DNA from: DASXRC01 sp036506795
GTDB taxonomy: Bacteria; Actinomycetota; Actinomycetes; Mycobacteriales; Micromonosporaceae
Assembly (NCBI GenBank): GCA_036506795.1
Contig: DASXRC010000021.1
Span: 1-64,000, forward strand
Direction: 5' to 3'
DNA: 64,000 nt
A program made the translations under genes and the position numbers. Below the pieces are notes generated by a model. It was given only the letters and a program-made list of their open reading frames with translations. It searched no databases and was not told where the DNA came from. Of this stretch, positions 42,510 through 51,720 are shown one piece after another (within the stretch, counting starts at the first letter, position 1; every line of letters begins with the position of its first letter).

Positions 42510-43481
42510 CTAACTCGGTACGACTTCCACCGGCGGGCGGCGCGACGCGGTGGCGCGGTAGACGCCGGGGGTCATGCGGTACTCGCGCTTGAACGCTTTG
42601 GACAGGGCGGCGTCGCTGTCATAGCCGCATAGCCTGGCAATCTCGTGGAGGGTGCGGGTGGTGGTCGCCAAGTGGGCCGCGGCTTGGCTTAGCCGCGTCC
42701 GGGTCAGGTGCCGCACCGGTGGCTCGCCGACGAGCTGACGGAACCGGTCGCTGAACAACGATCGGGACATGCCGATCCGGTAAGCGAGTTCGGCGACGGT
42801 CCAGCCATGGTCGGGCTGGGTATGCATGAGGCGGACCGCCTCGGCGATCTGCGGATCGGCGAGTGACTCGACGGTCGCCGCACGGTGATCCGGTCGGTCG
42901 GTCAGGAAGGCACGGATTGCCTGGGCGAGGAATACGTCGGCGATCTTGGCGAAGATCGCCTTGGCACCGGGCGCCGACTCGGACTCCTCGTGCCGCAGCA
43001 GGTTGAATATCGTCGTGGCCCATGGCGCCGATCGATCGCTTGTGGCGTCCACGATGAACACTTCGGGCAGCACGCCGGCGACCTGTGGCGCCGTCTGGCG
43101 CAGACCGAAGCCCCCGCACAGCATCTTCGTGACGGCGCCCGGCCCGCCGTAGGACAGTCGCGCGCCGCCGCGGAGCGGGTGCTCGAGCAGGATCCAGTCC
43201 AGCGCCTCCACCGCCGAGGCGGAATCATCCTTGATCGCGTGGGCGGCGCCATGCGGAAGGATCACCAGATCACCGGCTGAGACTCGTACGGGCTCGCGCC
43301 GGTCGGGGACGAGCCATGCCTGTCCCTCGAGGATCAGGTGGAACTTCGCCACGTTCCGGCCGACCACCCGAAGCCCCCACGGCGCGCCGAGTTCGGCGAG
43401 GCAGTACACGGTGCTGTGCACCTGCATCCGGGACAGCAGATCGGATACCGCGTCGTCGGGATGGAGGTTGAGCTGGCGCAT
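42510..43481 (-). CDS. AraC-family transcriptional regulator with cupin sensor
   Basis: 323 residues from ATG 43481 (GTG one codon upstream is possible). The N-terminal half is an AraC-type cupin (KFHLILEGQAWLVPD, GDLVILPHGAAHAI). The C-terminal half has the double helix-turn-helix: WTVAELAYRIGMSRSLFSDR and LHEIARLCGYDSDAALSKAF. It is divergently transcribed from a SnoaL-like gene, 115 bp apart, which is a probable target. The effector is unknown. Confidence 0.93.
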   Translation of the reverse strand: MRQLNLHPDDAVSDLLSRMQVHSTVYCLAELGAPWGLRVVGRNVAKFHLILEGQAWLVPDRREPVRVSAGDLVILPHGAAHAIKDDSASAVEALDWILLEHPLRGGARLSYGGPGAVTKMLCGGFGLRQTAPQVAGVLPEVFIVDATSDRSAPWATTIFNLLRHEESESAPGAKAIFAKIADVFLAQAIRAFLTDRPDHRAATVESLADPQIAEAVRLMHTQPDHGWTVAELAYRIGMSRSLFSDRFRQLVGEPPVRHLTRTRLSQAAAHLATTTRTLHEIARLCGYDSDAALSKAFKREYRMTPGVYRATASRRPPVEVVPS

Positions 43482-43596
43482 CACCGGCCCCTTGGACGCT
43501 CGGACAAGAACTTCGTCGCCTCAACCATAACCAGCCGCGCGTTCGCCGGTGATCGTGTGACCCGTACCGAAAGCGTCGATAGAAAGGGTAGAGCCC

Positions 43597-43944
43597 ATGA
43601 GCGCCAGTGAGACGGTGAACGCATTCCGCACGGCTTGGGAAGCGAAGGACTTGGGTACCGCCCGCATGTATCTGTCCGACGATCTGGACTTCGCCGGGCC
43701 GATCGACACCTTCGACAACGCCGACGACTACATTCAAGCGATCACCGGCTTGGCGCACATCGTCGCGAGCACGACCACGCGGCGGGTGCTTGTCGACGGC
43801 CAGGACGTCGCGGTGTTCTACGACATGCACACCGCCACGCCGGCCGGCACCGTTCCGATCGCCGAGTGGTACCACGTCGATTCCGGTCGCATCTCGATGA
43901 TCCGCGTGTACTTCGACCCACGCCCGTTCACCCCGCCGTCCTGA
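43597..43944 (+). CDS. SnoaL/NTF2-like fold protein
   Basis: 115 residues from ATG 43597. It has the cone-shaped NTF2-like pattern: helix ETVNAFRTAWEAKD, DDLDFAGPIDTFDN, and strands VAVFYDMHTATPAGTVPIAE and ISMIRVYFDPRPF. The superfamily includes isomerases, cyclases and ligand-binding proteins, so the activity cannot be assigned. It is divergent from the AraC regulator and overlaps the end of the DUF2254 gene by 17 bases. Confidence 0.85.
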   Translation: MSASETVNAFRTAWEAKDLGTARMYLSDDLDFAGPIDTFDNADDYIQAITGLAHIVASTTTRRVLVDGQDVAVFYDMHTATPAGTVPIAEWYHVDSGRISMIRVYFDPRPFTPPS

Positions 43945-45232
43945 GGCGGCTAGCGACGGCCGTCCGCACGGCCTGTGCTTCCTCGTACACCCGCGCAAGA
44001 TCCGCCGATTGGGCGACCCTGCGCTCGGCGTCCTCCACGACCAGGCGCGCCTGTTCCTCGATCGCGGCCAGCCGGTCTGGGTCCGGGTCGCCCACCACGG
44101 CGCAGTTGGCGAGTAGTCGCAGGAGCGCGGCGGCGACGGTGGGCTCGCCCGCGCCGTACCGCCGGATCAACCCGGCCATGGTGGCGAGGTAGTCGGCGAA
44201 GTGCCGCCCCGGGACGATCACCCGCGCGCCGGTCGAGCCCTGGGTCACATGGGTGCCCAAGCGCTGCACCGCCAGGGCGCAGAACAGCACCGACAGGCGG
44301 TCGATGGCCTGTACCGCGGTGTACGGGTCGTTGATCGCCGGTGACATGGCCTTGCATGCGATGTCGACAAGCTGCCGGATGCCGAACGCGGCGTCCTGTT
44401 CGAAGGTCCGCTCCCGACCGACGCGGACCGCGTCTTCCAGCACGGGATGCAGAGCGGCCGTGTCGGGCACCGACCGCTCCGGCTGGACCGGCCACACCCA
44501 TGCCAGCGTGGTCCCGGCGACGACGTGCTCGCCGACCCGTGGCCGGAGCCGGACCAGAATCTGACGACGGTCGGCGTACGCGAGCAGCCGCTCGACGTGC
44601 ACCACCTGCACGTAGCCGGAACGCCGCGCGGGAACGGCGACGGCCCGCTCCGGGACGGGCATTGGCATCGGGCCACCCTCGAGCAGCCCGCCCCGAATCA
44701 CCGCCAGCGCGTTCCGCTCGACCACCGACATGATCCCCTCGATCTGGATCGAGTGGGCGAGATGGTCGGCGAAGAACACCAGCAAGCCGAGGCTGACGAA
44801 CAGCAGAACGATCGCGCCGGACACCGCGAGCCTGGGGAACTCGGTGGTGCGGTTGCCGCCGGACACGCCCACCGTGTACAGCCCGGCCGCGCTGTAGACG
44901 AAGGTGGCCACGAACACGCTGAGGACGATCTGGTTGGGCCGGTCACGCAGGAAGTTGCGCAGCAGCCGTGGGGAGAACTGCGTCGAGGACAACTGCAACG
45001 CGACCACGGTCAGGCCGAGCAGCAGCGCGATCACCGTCACCATCGTCCCGCTGATGCCGATCAGCAGGTTGCGCGCATCGTCCGGAGTTCCCTGGAACGC
45101 GAGTGGGGAGGAGGTGCTCAGGTTCACCTGGGACAGCACGGCGCCGGTGGTCAGGGCGGCGACCACCGACACACCGGGAAGCACCCACAACGAGCCACGC
45201 AGGTACTCCCACATGTCATCGCGACGGATCAT
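43928..45232 (-). CDS. DUF2254 membrane protein
   Basis: 434 residues; ATG at 45232 or 45214. Four transmembrane segments lie in the first ~190 residues (LWVLPGVSVVAALTTGAVLS; MVTVIALLLGLTVVALQLSS; IVLSVFVATFVYSAAGLYTV; IVLLFVSLGLLVFFADHLAH). A soluble C-terminal region follows, with the conserved FGIRQLVDIACKAMSPAIND. This is the standard layout of DUF2254 proteins, predicted membrane proteins of unknown function. Nothing unusual was seen. Confidence 0.88.
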   Translation of the reverse strand: MIRRDDMWEYLRGSLWVLPGVSVVAALTTGAVLSQVNLSTSSPLAFQGTPDDARNLLIGISGTMVTVIALLLGLTVVALQLSSTQFSPRLLRNFLRDRPNQIVLSVFVATFVYSAAGLYTVGVSGGNRTTEFPRLAVSGAIVLLFVSLGLLVFFADHLAHSIQIEGIMSVVERNALAVIRGGLLEGGPMPMPVPERAVAVPARRSGYVQVVHVERLLAYADRRQILVRLRPRVGEHVVAGTTLAWVWPVQPERSVPDTAALHPVLEDAVRVGRERTFEQDAAFGIRQLVDIACKAMSPAINDPYTAVQAIDRLSVLFCALAVQRLGTHVTQGSTGARVIVPGRHFADYLATMAGLIRRYGAGEPTVAAALLRLLANCAVVGDPDPDRLAAIEEQARLVVEDAERRVAQSADLARVYEEAQAVRTAVASRLRTAG

Positions 45233-45332
45233 CGCCCGCCTCCACTCGGCCGGCCCCCCATGCCCCCGCCCGCCGCTGCTCAGCCTTCCATATGCGGACG
45301 AGCACGGGGTACGACCCCGACGCCGCGGGGCG

Positions 45333-47222
45333 TCACACCGTGATCGATGCGCGGGCCCGGGCCGCTCTCACCGCGGCGGTCAGCGTCTGGATGTCGTACG
45401 CACCGCGGTGCCGCCGCCCGTTGATGAAGAAGGTCGGAGTTCCGGAGACCCCGCTCAGGTCGGCGGAGTCGACGTCCGCGGCGATGCGCGCCGCGCCGCG
45501 CCGGCGGCGTACGTGGTCGCTGAACGTTTCGACGTCGAGGCCGAGCCGCTCGGCATAGTCCATGAGGTCGGCGGGGCGTAGCTCGCCCTGGTGCTCGAGC
45601 AACATGTCGTGCATGGGCCAGAACGCCCCCTGGTCGTCCGCCGCCTCGGCGGCTTCGGCGGCGAGCTGAGCGTGCGGGTGGACGTCGGTCAGCGGAAGAT
45701 GCCGCCACACGTACCGCACCTCGCCGTGGCCGGCCAGCAGCGCACGGACCACGGGCTCCGCCTGTCCACAGTACGGACACTCGAAGTCGCCGTACTCGAC
45801 GAGCGTCACCGGCGCCTCGTGCGGGCCCCGGATGTGGTCGCGGTCCGGGTCGACCGGCACGGCGAGGTCTACAATGGACTCCGCGGTGCCGAGCAGGGCA
45901 CGCGCCCGCCGGCGCGGCGGGAGCAGCGCGGTGACCCGGAAGACCAGCCAGGTCACAATCGACGCTGTCAGCGCCGCGGTCAGCACGCCGAGTTTGGCCT
46001 CCTCCAGCTGGGCACCGGTGAAGGCGAGCGTGGCCACGAGCAGGGAGACGGTGAAGCCGACGCCCGCGATGGTGCCCGCCCCGGCGACCGCGGCCCAGCC
46101 GACCGGCGGGCGCAGCCGACCGCGGCTGACCCGGCCGAGCAGCCAGGTGGCGCTCACGATGCCGGCCGGCTTGCCGATTACGTAGCCCACCGCGATCCCG
46201 AGCGTGATGGGCGACGTGTACGCCTTGCCGAGAAAGCCACCGCTGATCTCGATGCCCGCGTTGGCGAGGGCGAACAGCGGCACGATCACGTAGCTGGTCC
46301 ACGGGTGGTACAGCACCTGCAGCCGCTCGTTGAACGAGATGGCTCGCTCCAGTCCGAGTCGTGCCGACCGCTCGAGTTCCGGGGTCGGCTGCTCGCGAAA
46401 GAGCCGGAACAGGTCGGTCGCCCGCTCCAGCTGGCTGCGTGGGGCGGGGTACGCGAAGACCATGAGGCCCATCGCCAGACCCACCACCACCGGGTCGACG
46501 CCGGACTCGAACAGCGCGACCCAGGCCGTTGCGCCGACGATGCCGTAGATCAGGCCGTACCGGAGCCGACGCGCCCGAAAGAGCAGGCCCAGGGCGAACA
46601 CGCCCGCGGCGATGGCCAGCGCCGGCCACACCACGTGCTCGCTGTACGCGACGGCGATCACCACGAGCGATGCCAGGTCGTCGACCACCGCGACGGTCAG
46701 CAGGAAGGCGCGCAGCCGTTCCGGAAACCGCGGACCGACCAGCGCCAGCATGCCGAGGGCGAACGCCGTGTCGGTGGCCATCGCCGTGCCCCACCCGTGG
46801 ATCGAGGAACGGCCCGCGTTGACCGCGACGTAGATGGCGATGGGTACGGCCATCCCGCCGAGTCCGGCGACCAGCGGCACCGCGAGGCGGCGCCGCTCGC
46901 GCAGCTCTCCGATGTCGAACTCGCGGCGCGCCTCCAGGCCGACAACGAAGAAGAAGAACGTCATCAGGCCCGTGTTCACCCAGCCGCGGAGGTCCTGCGA
47001 CACCCCGACGCTGCCGACGTTAATGGACAGCGGCGTCTGCCAGACGGATTCGTACGACGAAGGGTCGATGTTGACCCACAGCAGCGCCGCCAGCGCCGCC
47101 CCCAGCAGCACCGCGGCGCTGCCCGTCTCCGTCCGCAGGAACTCGCGCAGCGGCGTATCGATGGTGCGCACCCACGCGGTGCGTCGGGTCCAGGCGTTGG
47201 CCGAGGACTCGACGTCGGTCAT
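45333..47222 (-). CDS. nhaA: Na+/H+ antiporter NhaA with C-terminal DsbA-like thioredoxin domain
   Basis: 629 residues from ATG 47222. Residues ~15-430 are NhaA: about ten to twelve transmembrane helices, the GWGTAMATDTAFALG segment and the paired aspartates in VAVVDDLASLVVIAVAY that bind Na+/H+. Residues ~445-625 are a DsbA-like thioredoxin domain with the redox motif CPYC (YGDFECPYC), the conserved cis-Pro region GTPTFFING and a helical insertion. This fusion is known in actinobacteria, though the thioredoxin's role is unclear. The periplasmic-type domain may regulate the antiporter or act separately. Confidence 0.93.
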   Translation of the reverse strand: MTDVESSANAWTRRTAWVRTIDTPLREFLRTETGSAAVLLGAALAALLWVNIDPSSYESVWQTPLSINVGSVGVSQDLRGWVNTGLMTFFFFVVGLEARREFDIGELRERRRLAVPLVAGLGGMAVPIAIYVAVNAGRSSIHGWGTAMATDTAFALGMLALVGPRFPERLRAFLLTVAVVDDLASLVVIAVAYSEHVVWPALAIAAGVFALGLLFRARRLRYGLIYGIVGATAWVALFESGVDPVVVGLAMGLMVFAYPAPRSQLERATDLFRLFREQPTPELERSARLGLERAISFNERLQVLYHPWTSYVIVPLFALANAGIEISGGFLGKAYTSPITLGIAVGYVIGKPAGIVSATWLLGRVSRGRLRPPVGWAAVAGAGTIAGVGFTVSLLVATLAFTGAQLEEAKLGVLTAALTASIVTWLVFRVTALLPPRRRARALLGTAESIVDLAVPVDPDRDHIRGPHEAPVTLVEYGDFECPYCGQAEPVVRALLAGHGEVRYVWRHLPLTDVHPHAQLAAEAAEAADDQGAFWPMHDMLLEHQGELRPADLMDYAERLGLDVETFSDHVRRRRGAARIAADVDSADLSGVSGTPTFFINGRRHRGAYDIQTLTAAVRAARARASITV

Positions 47223-47371
47223 GCCGCCCATCCTCCCCCGGCAGGCGCCCGCGGAGGCTCAGGTTCGGCCGCTTGGACCGCCGCCGTGCGGCCACTGTCG
47301 GGTGGCGCGCGGGAGGTGTAGGTTCAGCCGCACCGAGCGATCAACCGTCCCGGGTGTCAGGGGGTGCAGTC

Positions 47372-47587
47372 ATGTCCGACAGCATTTACACGTTTACCGA
47401 GGTCGTGGGCACCAGCACCGAGTCATGGGAAAAGGCCGCCGCCGCCGCCGTGGAGCGGGCGGGAAGGACTCTGCGGGATCTGCGGGTGGCGGAGGTGGTC
47501 AAGCTCGATATGGACATCGACAACGGTCAGGTCCGGGCGTACCGCGCTCGCCTGCAGATCTCCTTCAAGCTGGAGGAGCACGGCTGA
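47372..47587 (+). CDS. Dodecin
   Basis: 71 residues from ATG 47372. The sequence (TFTEVVGTSTESWEKAAAAA, AGRTLRDLRVAEVVKLDMDI, RAYRARLQISFKLE) is a typical dodecin, a small protein that forms dodecamers and stores or buffers flavins (FMN, riboflavin) or CoA. Length is normal. Repeat and hairpin structures follow the stop. Confidence 0.95.
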   Translation: MSDSIYTFTEVVGTSTESWEKAAAAAVERAGRTLRDLRVAEVVKLDMDIDNGQVRAYRARLQISFKLEEHG

Positions 47588-47634
47588 TACCCGCGCCGCC
47601 CGCCTGCCTCCGGCGTATCGGCGCGAGCTCGCCG

Positions 47635-47795
47635 ATGTCCCGCCGAATCCTTTGCTCTGCTTCCCGTGGGGAAACGCCTGGCGGCCGATAATGCGTTCGT
47701 CCTTCGGTCGGGCTGCCGCTCGGCCTTTGGTCGGCTCGCCCTCCGCCAACGAGTGTCTCCTCGGCGGAAGCAGAGCAAAGGATTCGGCGGGACAT
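47635..47795. repeat. MITE-like element with perfect 30-bp inverted ends
   Basis: A 30-bp sequence at 47635-47664 (beginning ATGTCCCGCCGAATCC) is repeated as an exact reverse complement at 47766-47795, with ~101 bases between. Similarity between the arms continues imperfectly inward, so the 161-bp unit could fold into one long hairpin. There is no transposase gene. This resembles a miniature inverted-repeat element or REP-type hairpin inserted between the dodecin gene and the alpha/beta hydrolase pseudogene. No clear target-site duplication is visible. Confidence 0.7.
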
Positions 47796-47824
47796 GTGCG
47801 TCGGGTCTAGCTCGACGCACATGT
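47792..47824 (-). terminator. Hairpin terminator at a convergent gene pair
   Basis: A perfect 12-bp inverted repeat (ACATGTGCGTCG at 47792-47803 and CGACGCACATGT at 47813-47824, 9-base loop) sits just beyond the 3' end of the minus-strand hydrolase gene. It partly overlaps the end of the MITE-like element. Confidence 0.7.
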
Positions 47825-47834
47825 CGCAGTGCTT

Positions 47835-48684
47835 CTACTGGACGAAGCGCTTGACGAAGTTCAGAGTGGTATCGCAGACCTCGCGCCACCCGCTGTCGAT
47901 GGTCAGCGCATGCCCGCGGTTGGGTATCTCCACGATCTCGGTCACCCCTGAGTTGTCCTTCTGTTGCTTGTAGGAAGCGTTGGCGATCGCCCACGGCACG
48001 GTGTGGTCCTTCTCGCCGGAGATGATCAGCATTGGGCCACGGTCGGGGTTGTCGGTGTCCACCTTGGCCTCGGTCCACGGGTTGAGGTTGGCGGTGGGGG
48101 CCTGGAACAGCGGCGCACCGGAGGCTGGCACGGTGTAGGCGTCGTACAGCTCGCGAGCCTCGTCCTCGGAGACCGCGTTGGCGAACGCGTACCGGAACTG
48201 GTCGTAGGTCAGCGGCACCGCCCGGTGCCGGTTGCGTGGGTTGCCGAGCACGGGAAACCCCGATTTCAGCGCCGAGAACGGCAGCGGCAGTACGCCCCGG
48301 AACGGGGCCGGGTCCACCGCCACGGACGCGGCCGATAGACCGCGGCCCGCGATGATCTGGGTCAGCAGGCCGCCGAACGAGTGCCCGACCACGGCGGGCT
48401 TCTTGTACAGCTTGCCAATCACGTCCACGAAGTGGTCCGCCACCTGCCCGATGGTCTTGTTCGCGAAGGTCTCCGGGTGCGCCTTGGCCTCGTCGACCGT
48501 ATTCGGATCGTCGGGCCAGCCCGGGGGTCAAGGTCGAATAGCCGGCCTCCTCAAAGACCGCTGCCCACCTGTCCCAGCTGCTGGGTAGCAGCCACAGGCC
48601 GTGGATGAACACGACGGAGGGACGGCCCGACGTGTTTGCGCGCTGGATCTGCTCGTCGGTAGTGGGAAAGCTGGGGTCAGACAT
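47835..48684 (-). pseudogene. Alpha/beta hydrolase, frameshifted
   Basis: The N-terminal ~55 residues (SVVFIHGLWLLPSSWDRWAA) read from ATG 48684. The rest reads in another frame from about 48530, including VVGHSFGGLLTQIIAG (Ser nucleophile), ISGEKDHTVPW (Asp) and NRGHALTID (His). The break lies in a C/G run near 48528-48533, where one extra base would convert an expected TPGWPDDP into another frame. The full 283-residue protein is otherwise intact, so this is either a very recent single-base mutation or a sequencing error in a homopolymer. Confidence 0.75.
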
Positions 48685-48777
48685 GAGGCAACAGTAGGGG
48701 TGCGCTTACTGGCTACCAAGCACGTCTCAAGCCGGCGGCCGGCGGTGGCGCGTACCGTTGGTGAGGGTGACGACGAC

Positions 48778-49335
48778 ATGGGCACGTGGCGCCAGCGGTA
48801 TCACGACTACAGCACACGTTTCTATGGCCCCAGCCCGCGCAGCGCCTGGCTGAGTTGGCTCGGCGACCAGCGCATCGCGATCGGCTGCGTACCGACGGCC
48901 GCGACGCTGCCAAGGCTGACCGAGCAGGGCGTCACGCACGTCGTCAACTGCCGGGCGACGGCGCAGACGTGGATTTCTCAGGATCTCGCCGTCGAGCGTG
49001 CCCTGTTCGGACGGTCTCGCGTCGTCCACGCCCCGATGTGGGACTTCGGCCAGCCTCAGCCTCCCCGGTTGTGGTCGTCCGCCGCGCACTTCGCCGCCCG
49101 GGCCCTCGCCGACGACCCGTACGCCAGCGTGCTGATCCATTGCCATCAAGGCCGTCGGCGCTCGGTCATGCTCGCGTACGCCGTGCTGCGGCTGCGCGGC
49201 CACGAGCCCGACCAGGCGAGGGCGGTCATCTCGCGGCACCGCGCCGAGGCGCAACTCGTCGCCGCCTATACGGAGAGCGTCGAACGGTGGCTGGCCGCCG
49301 GCGCCGCGCCGCTGGGCCGGACCGCCCGGCGGTAG
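48778..49335 (+). CDS. Dual-specificity-type protein phosphatase
   Basis: 185 residues from ATG 48778. The active-site loop IHCHQGRRRS fits HCxxGxxRS, with the nucleophilic Cys and phosphate-binding Arg, and a general-acid Asp is likely in PMWDFGQPQPP. The overall pattern (IAIGCVPTAATLPRLTEQGV, THVVNCR) is that of the DSP family. It could dephosphorylate proteins, sugars, RNA caps or phosphoinositides; the substrate is unknown. It stands alone. Confidence 0.9.
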   Translation: MGTWRQRYHDYSTRFYGPSPRSAWLSWLGDQRIAIGCVPTAATLPRLTEQGVTHVVNCRATAQTWISQDLAVERALFGRSRVVHAPMWDFGQPQPPRLWSSAAHFAARALADDPYASVLIHCHQGRRRSVMLAYAVLRLRGHEPDQARAVISRHRAEAQLVAAYTESVERWLAAGAAPLGRTARR

Positions 49336-49361
49336 CGACCGTCCCGGATCGTGGCGACAGG

Positions 49362-50054
49362 TCAGAACTCGAACCGTGGCGAGTCCTTGTTCAACACCGC
49401 GGTGCTCGGCGATGCCGACCAAACGCGGTGCACCTCGTCGGCGACGACGGCGGTGACGTTCGGGACGTCCGTGGACGCCGAACCATGCATCGCCTCGGCG
49501 ACGACAAGGACCGCGCTCGTCGCGTCGCGTACCGCCGATTGGCCGCTCTGCCGGTTCGTCCACCGCCGAGCGTGCGCCTGCCCGGCGGTGTCGGCAAAGA
49601 TCACTTCGTGCGGTTCCGGGTGTTCCGTCTCGCCCGAGAAGGTGAGGTACCTTTCGTCGCCCCGTGCGTGGCGAACCTCGAGACCGTCGGAGATCTTGCT
49701 TAGGTCGAACACGGCGACCGGGATCGCGAACGCGAGCGAGATCGCGTTGCACAGGTCGATCAGGGGATGGATCCGTGGGAGCGTCCGCTCCCTCCGGTAG
49801 CGCCGCAGCAGCGACTCGGCGGCGCACCGATACTGTGTCGGCTTGAGTCCCATCCTCGAGAACGTGCGTCGCCACGCCAGTATCTCGGGAAACTCGGCCT
49901 CCGAGCTGACCGCGAGCCGCGTCTCGGCGACCGTGGTGAATCCGGCGAGTTGATGATCGACGGATGCGTTCCCGGTGATCCCGGCCGCGAAGACCACGCC
50001 GGCGACGAGGTCTGGGTGGTCCGCCCAGATCTCCGCGGAGTGCTGAAAGTACAT
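49362..50054 (-). CDS. B3/B4 (tRNA-editing-like) domain protein
   Basis: 230 residues from ATG 50054; longer frames upstream look non-coding. The region LAWRRTFSRMGLKPTQYRCA to IHPLIDLCNAISLAFAIPVA is the B3/4 domain found in the PheRS beta chain and in free-standing bacterial proteins, followed by VRHARGDERYLTF and EVIFADTAGQAHARRWTNRQ. Free-standing forms may edit mischarged tRNA or act on other ligands. The upstream gene is the divergent VOC protein. Confidence 0.85.
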   Translation of the reverse strand: MYFQHSAEIWADHPDLVAGVVFAAGITGNASVDHQLAGFTTVAETRLAVSSEAEFPEILAWRRTFSRMGLKPTQYRCAAESLLRRYRRERTLPRIHPLIDLCNAISLAFAIPVAVFDLSKISDGLEVRHARGDERYLTFSGETEHPEPHEVIFADTAGQAHARRWTNRQSGQSAVRDATSAVLVVAEAMHGSASTDVPNVTAVVADEVHRVWSASPSTAVLNKDSPRFEF

Positions 50055-50126
50055 GGCTCCCTGTGGTGGATCGGTCGGGTGTCCGGTTGCCCGGAAATTG
50101 TCGGAGGGTTGAGCAACGATGGCGCT

Positions 50127-50900
50127 ATGACGATTCCACAGTTTCCGACCGGTACTCCCAACTGGGTTGACATCGGCACGTCGGACGTCGATGGGGCGGT
50201 CGCCTTCTACACGCAGCTGTTTGGCTGGACCTACGCGGATTTCGGGCCGGACGCCGGTGGCTACGGCGCGTTCCTGAAAGACGGGAAGCAGGTGGCCGGC
50301 GTCGGCCCGACGACCGACCCGGCCCAGGGCACCTCGTGGGCGACCTACCTGGCCACGGACAACGCCGGCGCCACCACCGACAAGGTCGAGGCCGCCGGCG
50401 GCAAGGTCATCATGGCGCCGATGCAGGTCATGGATCAGGGCATCATGGCGGTCTTCGCCGACCCCGCCGGCGCGTTCATCTCGGTCTGGCAGCCCGGCGC
50501 ACACCAAGGGGTCGAGGTCATGCAGGAGCCCGGCAGCCTGACCTGGGCCGAGCTGATGACCAGCGACATCGCTGCCGCCAAGGCCTTCTACGAGCGCGTG
50601 TTCGGCGTCTCCACCCGCGACGTCGACGCCGGCGACGGCGGCACGTACACCCTGATCGAGGCGGGCGGCAAGTCCGTGGCCGGGGCCATGGAGATCCGAC
50701 CCGAGTGGGGTCCGATGCCCTCACACTGGTCGATCTACTTCGAGGTCGACAACTGCGACGCGATCGCCGACCAGGCGGTCCAGTTGGGCGGCACCGAGAT
50801 GACGCGGCAGGATTCGCCGGCCGGGCGCTTCGCCAACCTCGCGGACCCCCAGGGTGGCGCGTTCTCCATCATCAAGACTGATCCAGACTTTTCGATGTGA
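50127..50900 (+). CDS. VOC-family (glyoxalase/bleomycin-resistance fold) protein, two domains
   Basis: 257 residues from ATG 50127. Two VOC domains in tandem: residues ~8-122 (WVDIGTSDVDGAVAFYTQLF ... AVFADPAGAFISVWQ) and ~133-252 (WAELMTSDIAAAKAFYERVF ... NLADPQGGAFSIIK). Metal-ligand positions are partly present. Similar actinobacterial proteins are annotated as hydroxylases or lyases without proof. Its last 29 bases overlap the convergent 5-FCL-like gene. Confidence 0.9.
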   Translation: MTIPQFPTGTPNWVDIGTSDVDGAVAFYTQLFGWTYADFGPDAGGYGAFLKDGKQVAGVGPTTDPAQGTSWATYLATDNAGATTDKVEAAGGKVIMAPMQVMDQGIMAVFADPAGAFISVWQPGAHQGVEVMQEPGSLTWAELMTSDIAAAKAFYERVFGVSTRDVDAGDGGTYTLIEAGGKSVAGAMEIRPEWGPMPSHWSIYFEVDNCDAIADQAVQLGGTEMTRQDSPAGRFANLADPQGGAFSIIKTDPDFSM

Positions 50901-51687
50901 GGTGAGTCGATCCGCTCCGGTCGGCCAGCAGGGCGAGCAGGGGAATGCTGGAGATCTTCTCCGCCGTCAGCTCTGCCCAGCGGAGCCCGCCCACCGGGCG
51001 GCCGGGTCGCCGCTCGCGGCAGTCGATGATCCGGTCGGGTGTGACCACGAGGTCGAGCGGCACGTCGTGGGCCGTGTTGGGGATCCGTCCCGGCGGCCGC
51101 ACCTGCAGTTCGTGGACCGTCGTGACCACCAACGCGTCCGGCGCGATGAGGCCGGCCTCGGCGGCGAGCGCGAACTCAAGATCAGCGAATCCGCCGCCCT
51201 TACCGAGCCGAGTGCCGTCCTCGCCGGCCGCGACGCAGCCCATGACGACCATGTCCACCGGCGCCAGGTCGGCGATCGCGACCCGCCGCGCAGAACGGGA
51301 GGCGCCCCGGATAGAGGCGGCGCGCCGCGGCGTGTCGGCGAGGTGGTCCGGATCGAGGAGGAAGAACGGGTCCGGCTCGGTGAGCCGCGGCACCGCCATA
51401 TAGACCGTCTTGCCATCTCGGAGGGCACGCTCGCGGACCGGCAGCTGCGCTGAGTCCGGGTTCGCCTTGATGGTCCCGGCGCGCCGCCATTCGTCCGTCG
51501 CCCGCAGCCGCTCCGCGGCGGCCTCGGCGCCGGCGAAGTTCGGGATCCGCCCGGCCGCGCCCGGGAACCGGGCGACGCGCGCCGCGCCGAGCGCCGCCCA
51601 GACCTCCTCGCGTAACACGGCCTTGGCGGCGAGCAGATCCGCTGGGCCGCCGGCATCGCGGTCGTGCCGGCTCTGACCTCTCGGCAT
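50872..51687 (-). CDS. 5-formyltetrahydrofolate cyclo-ligase family protein
   Basis: 271 residues from ATG 51687 (51696 also possible). The 5-FCL fold is indicated by KANPDSAQLPVRERAL, VYMAVPRLTE, the nucleotide loop GTRLGKGGGFADLEFALAAE and VVTTVHELQV. It is longer than the ~190-residue folate enzyme and resembles the 5-FCL-like branch (similar to MTHFSD), so true cyclo-ligase activity is not certain. It converges with the VOC gene. Confidence 0.82.
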   Translation of the reverse strand: MPRGQSRHDRDAGGPADLLAAKAVLREEVWAALGAARVARFPGAAGRIPNFAGAEAAAERLRATDEWRRAGTIKANPDSAQLPVRERALRDGKTVYMAVPRLTEPDPFFLLDPDHLADTPRRAASIRGASRSARRVAIADLAPVDMVVMGCVAAGEDGTRLGKGGGFADLEFALAAEAGLIAPDALVVTTVHELQVRPPGRIPNTAHDVPLDLVVTPDRIIDCRERRPGRPVGGLRWAELTAEKISSIPLLALLADRSGSTHLTSKSLDQS

Positions 51688-51720
51688 GCGTCTCATCCTC
51701 GCTGAGGATGCCGCCGAGAG

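Noticed and set aside
50055..50507. N-terminal extension of the B3/B4 protein
   Set aside because: The extra residues lie antisense to the VOC gene and contain no domain; ATG 50054 fits the family start.
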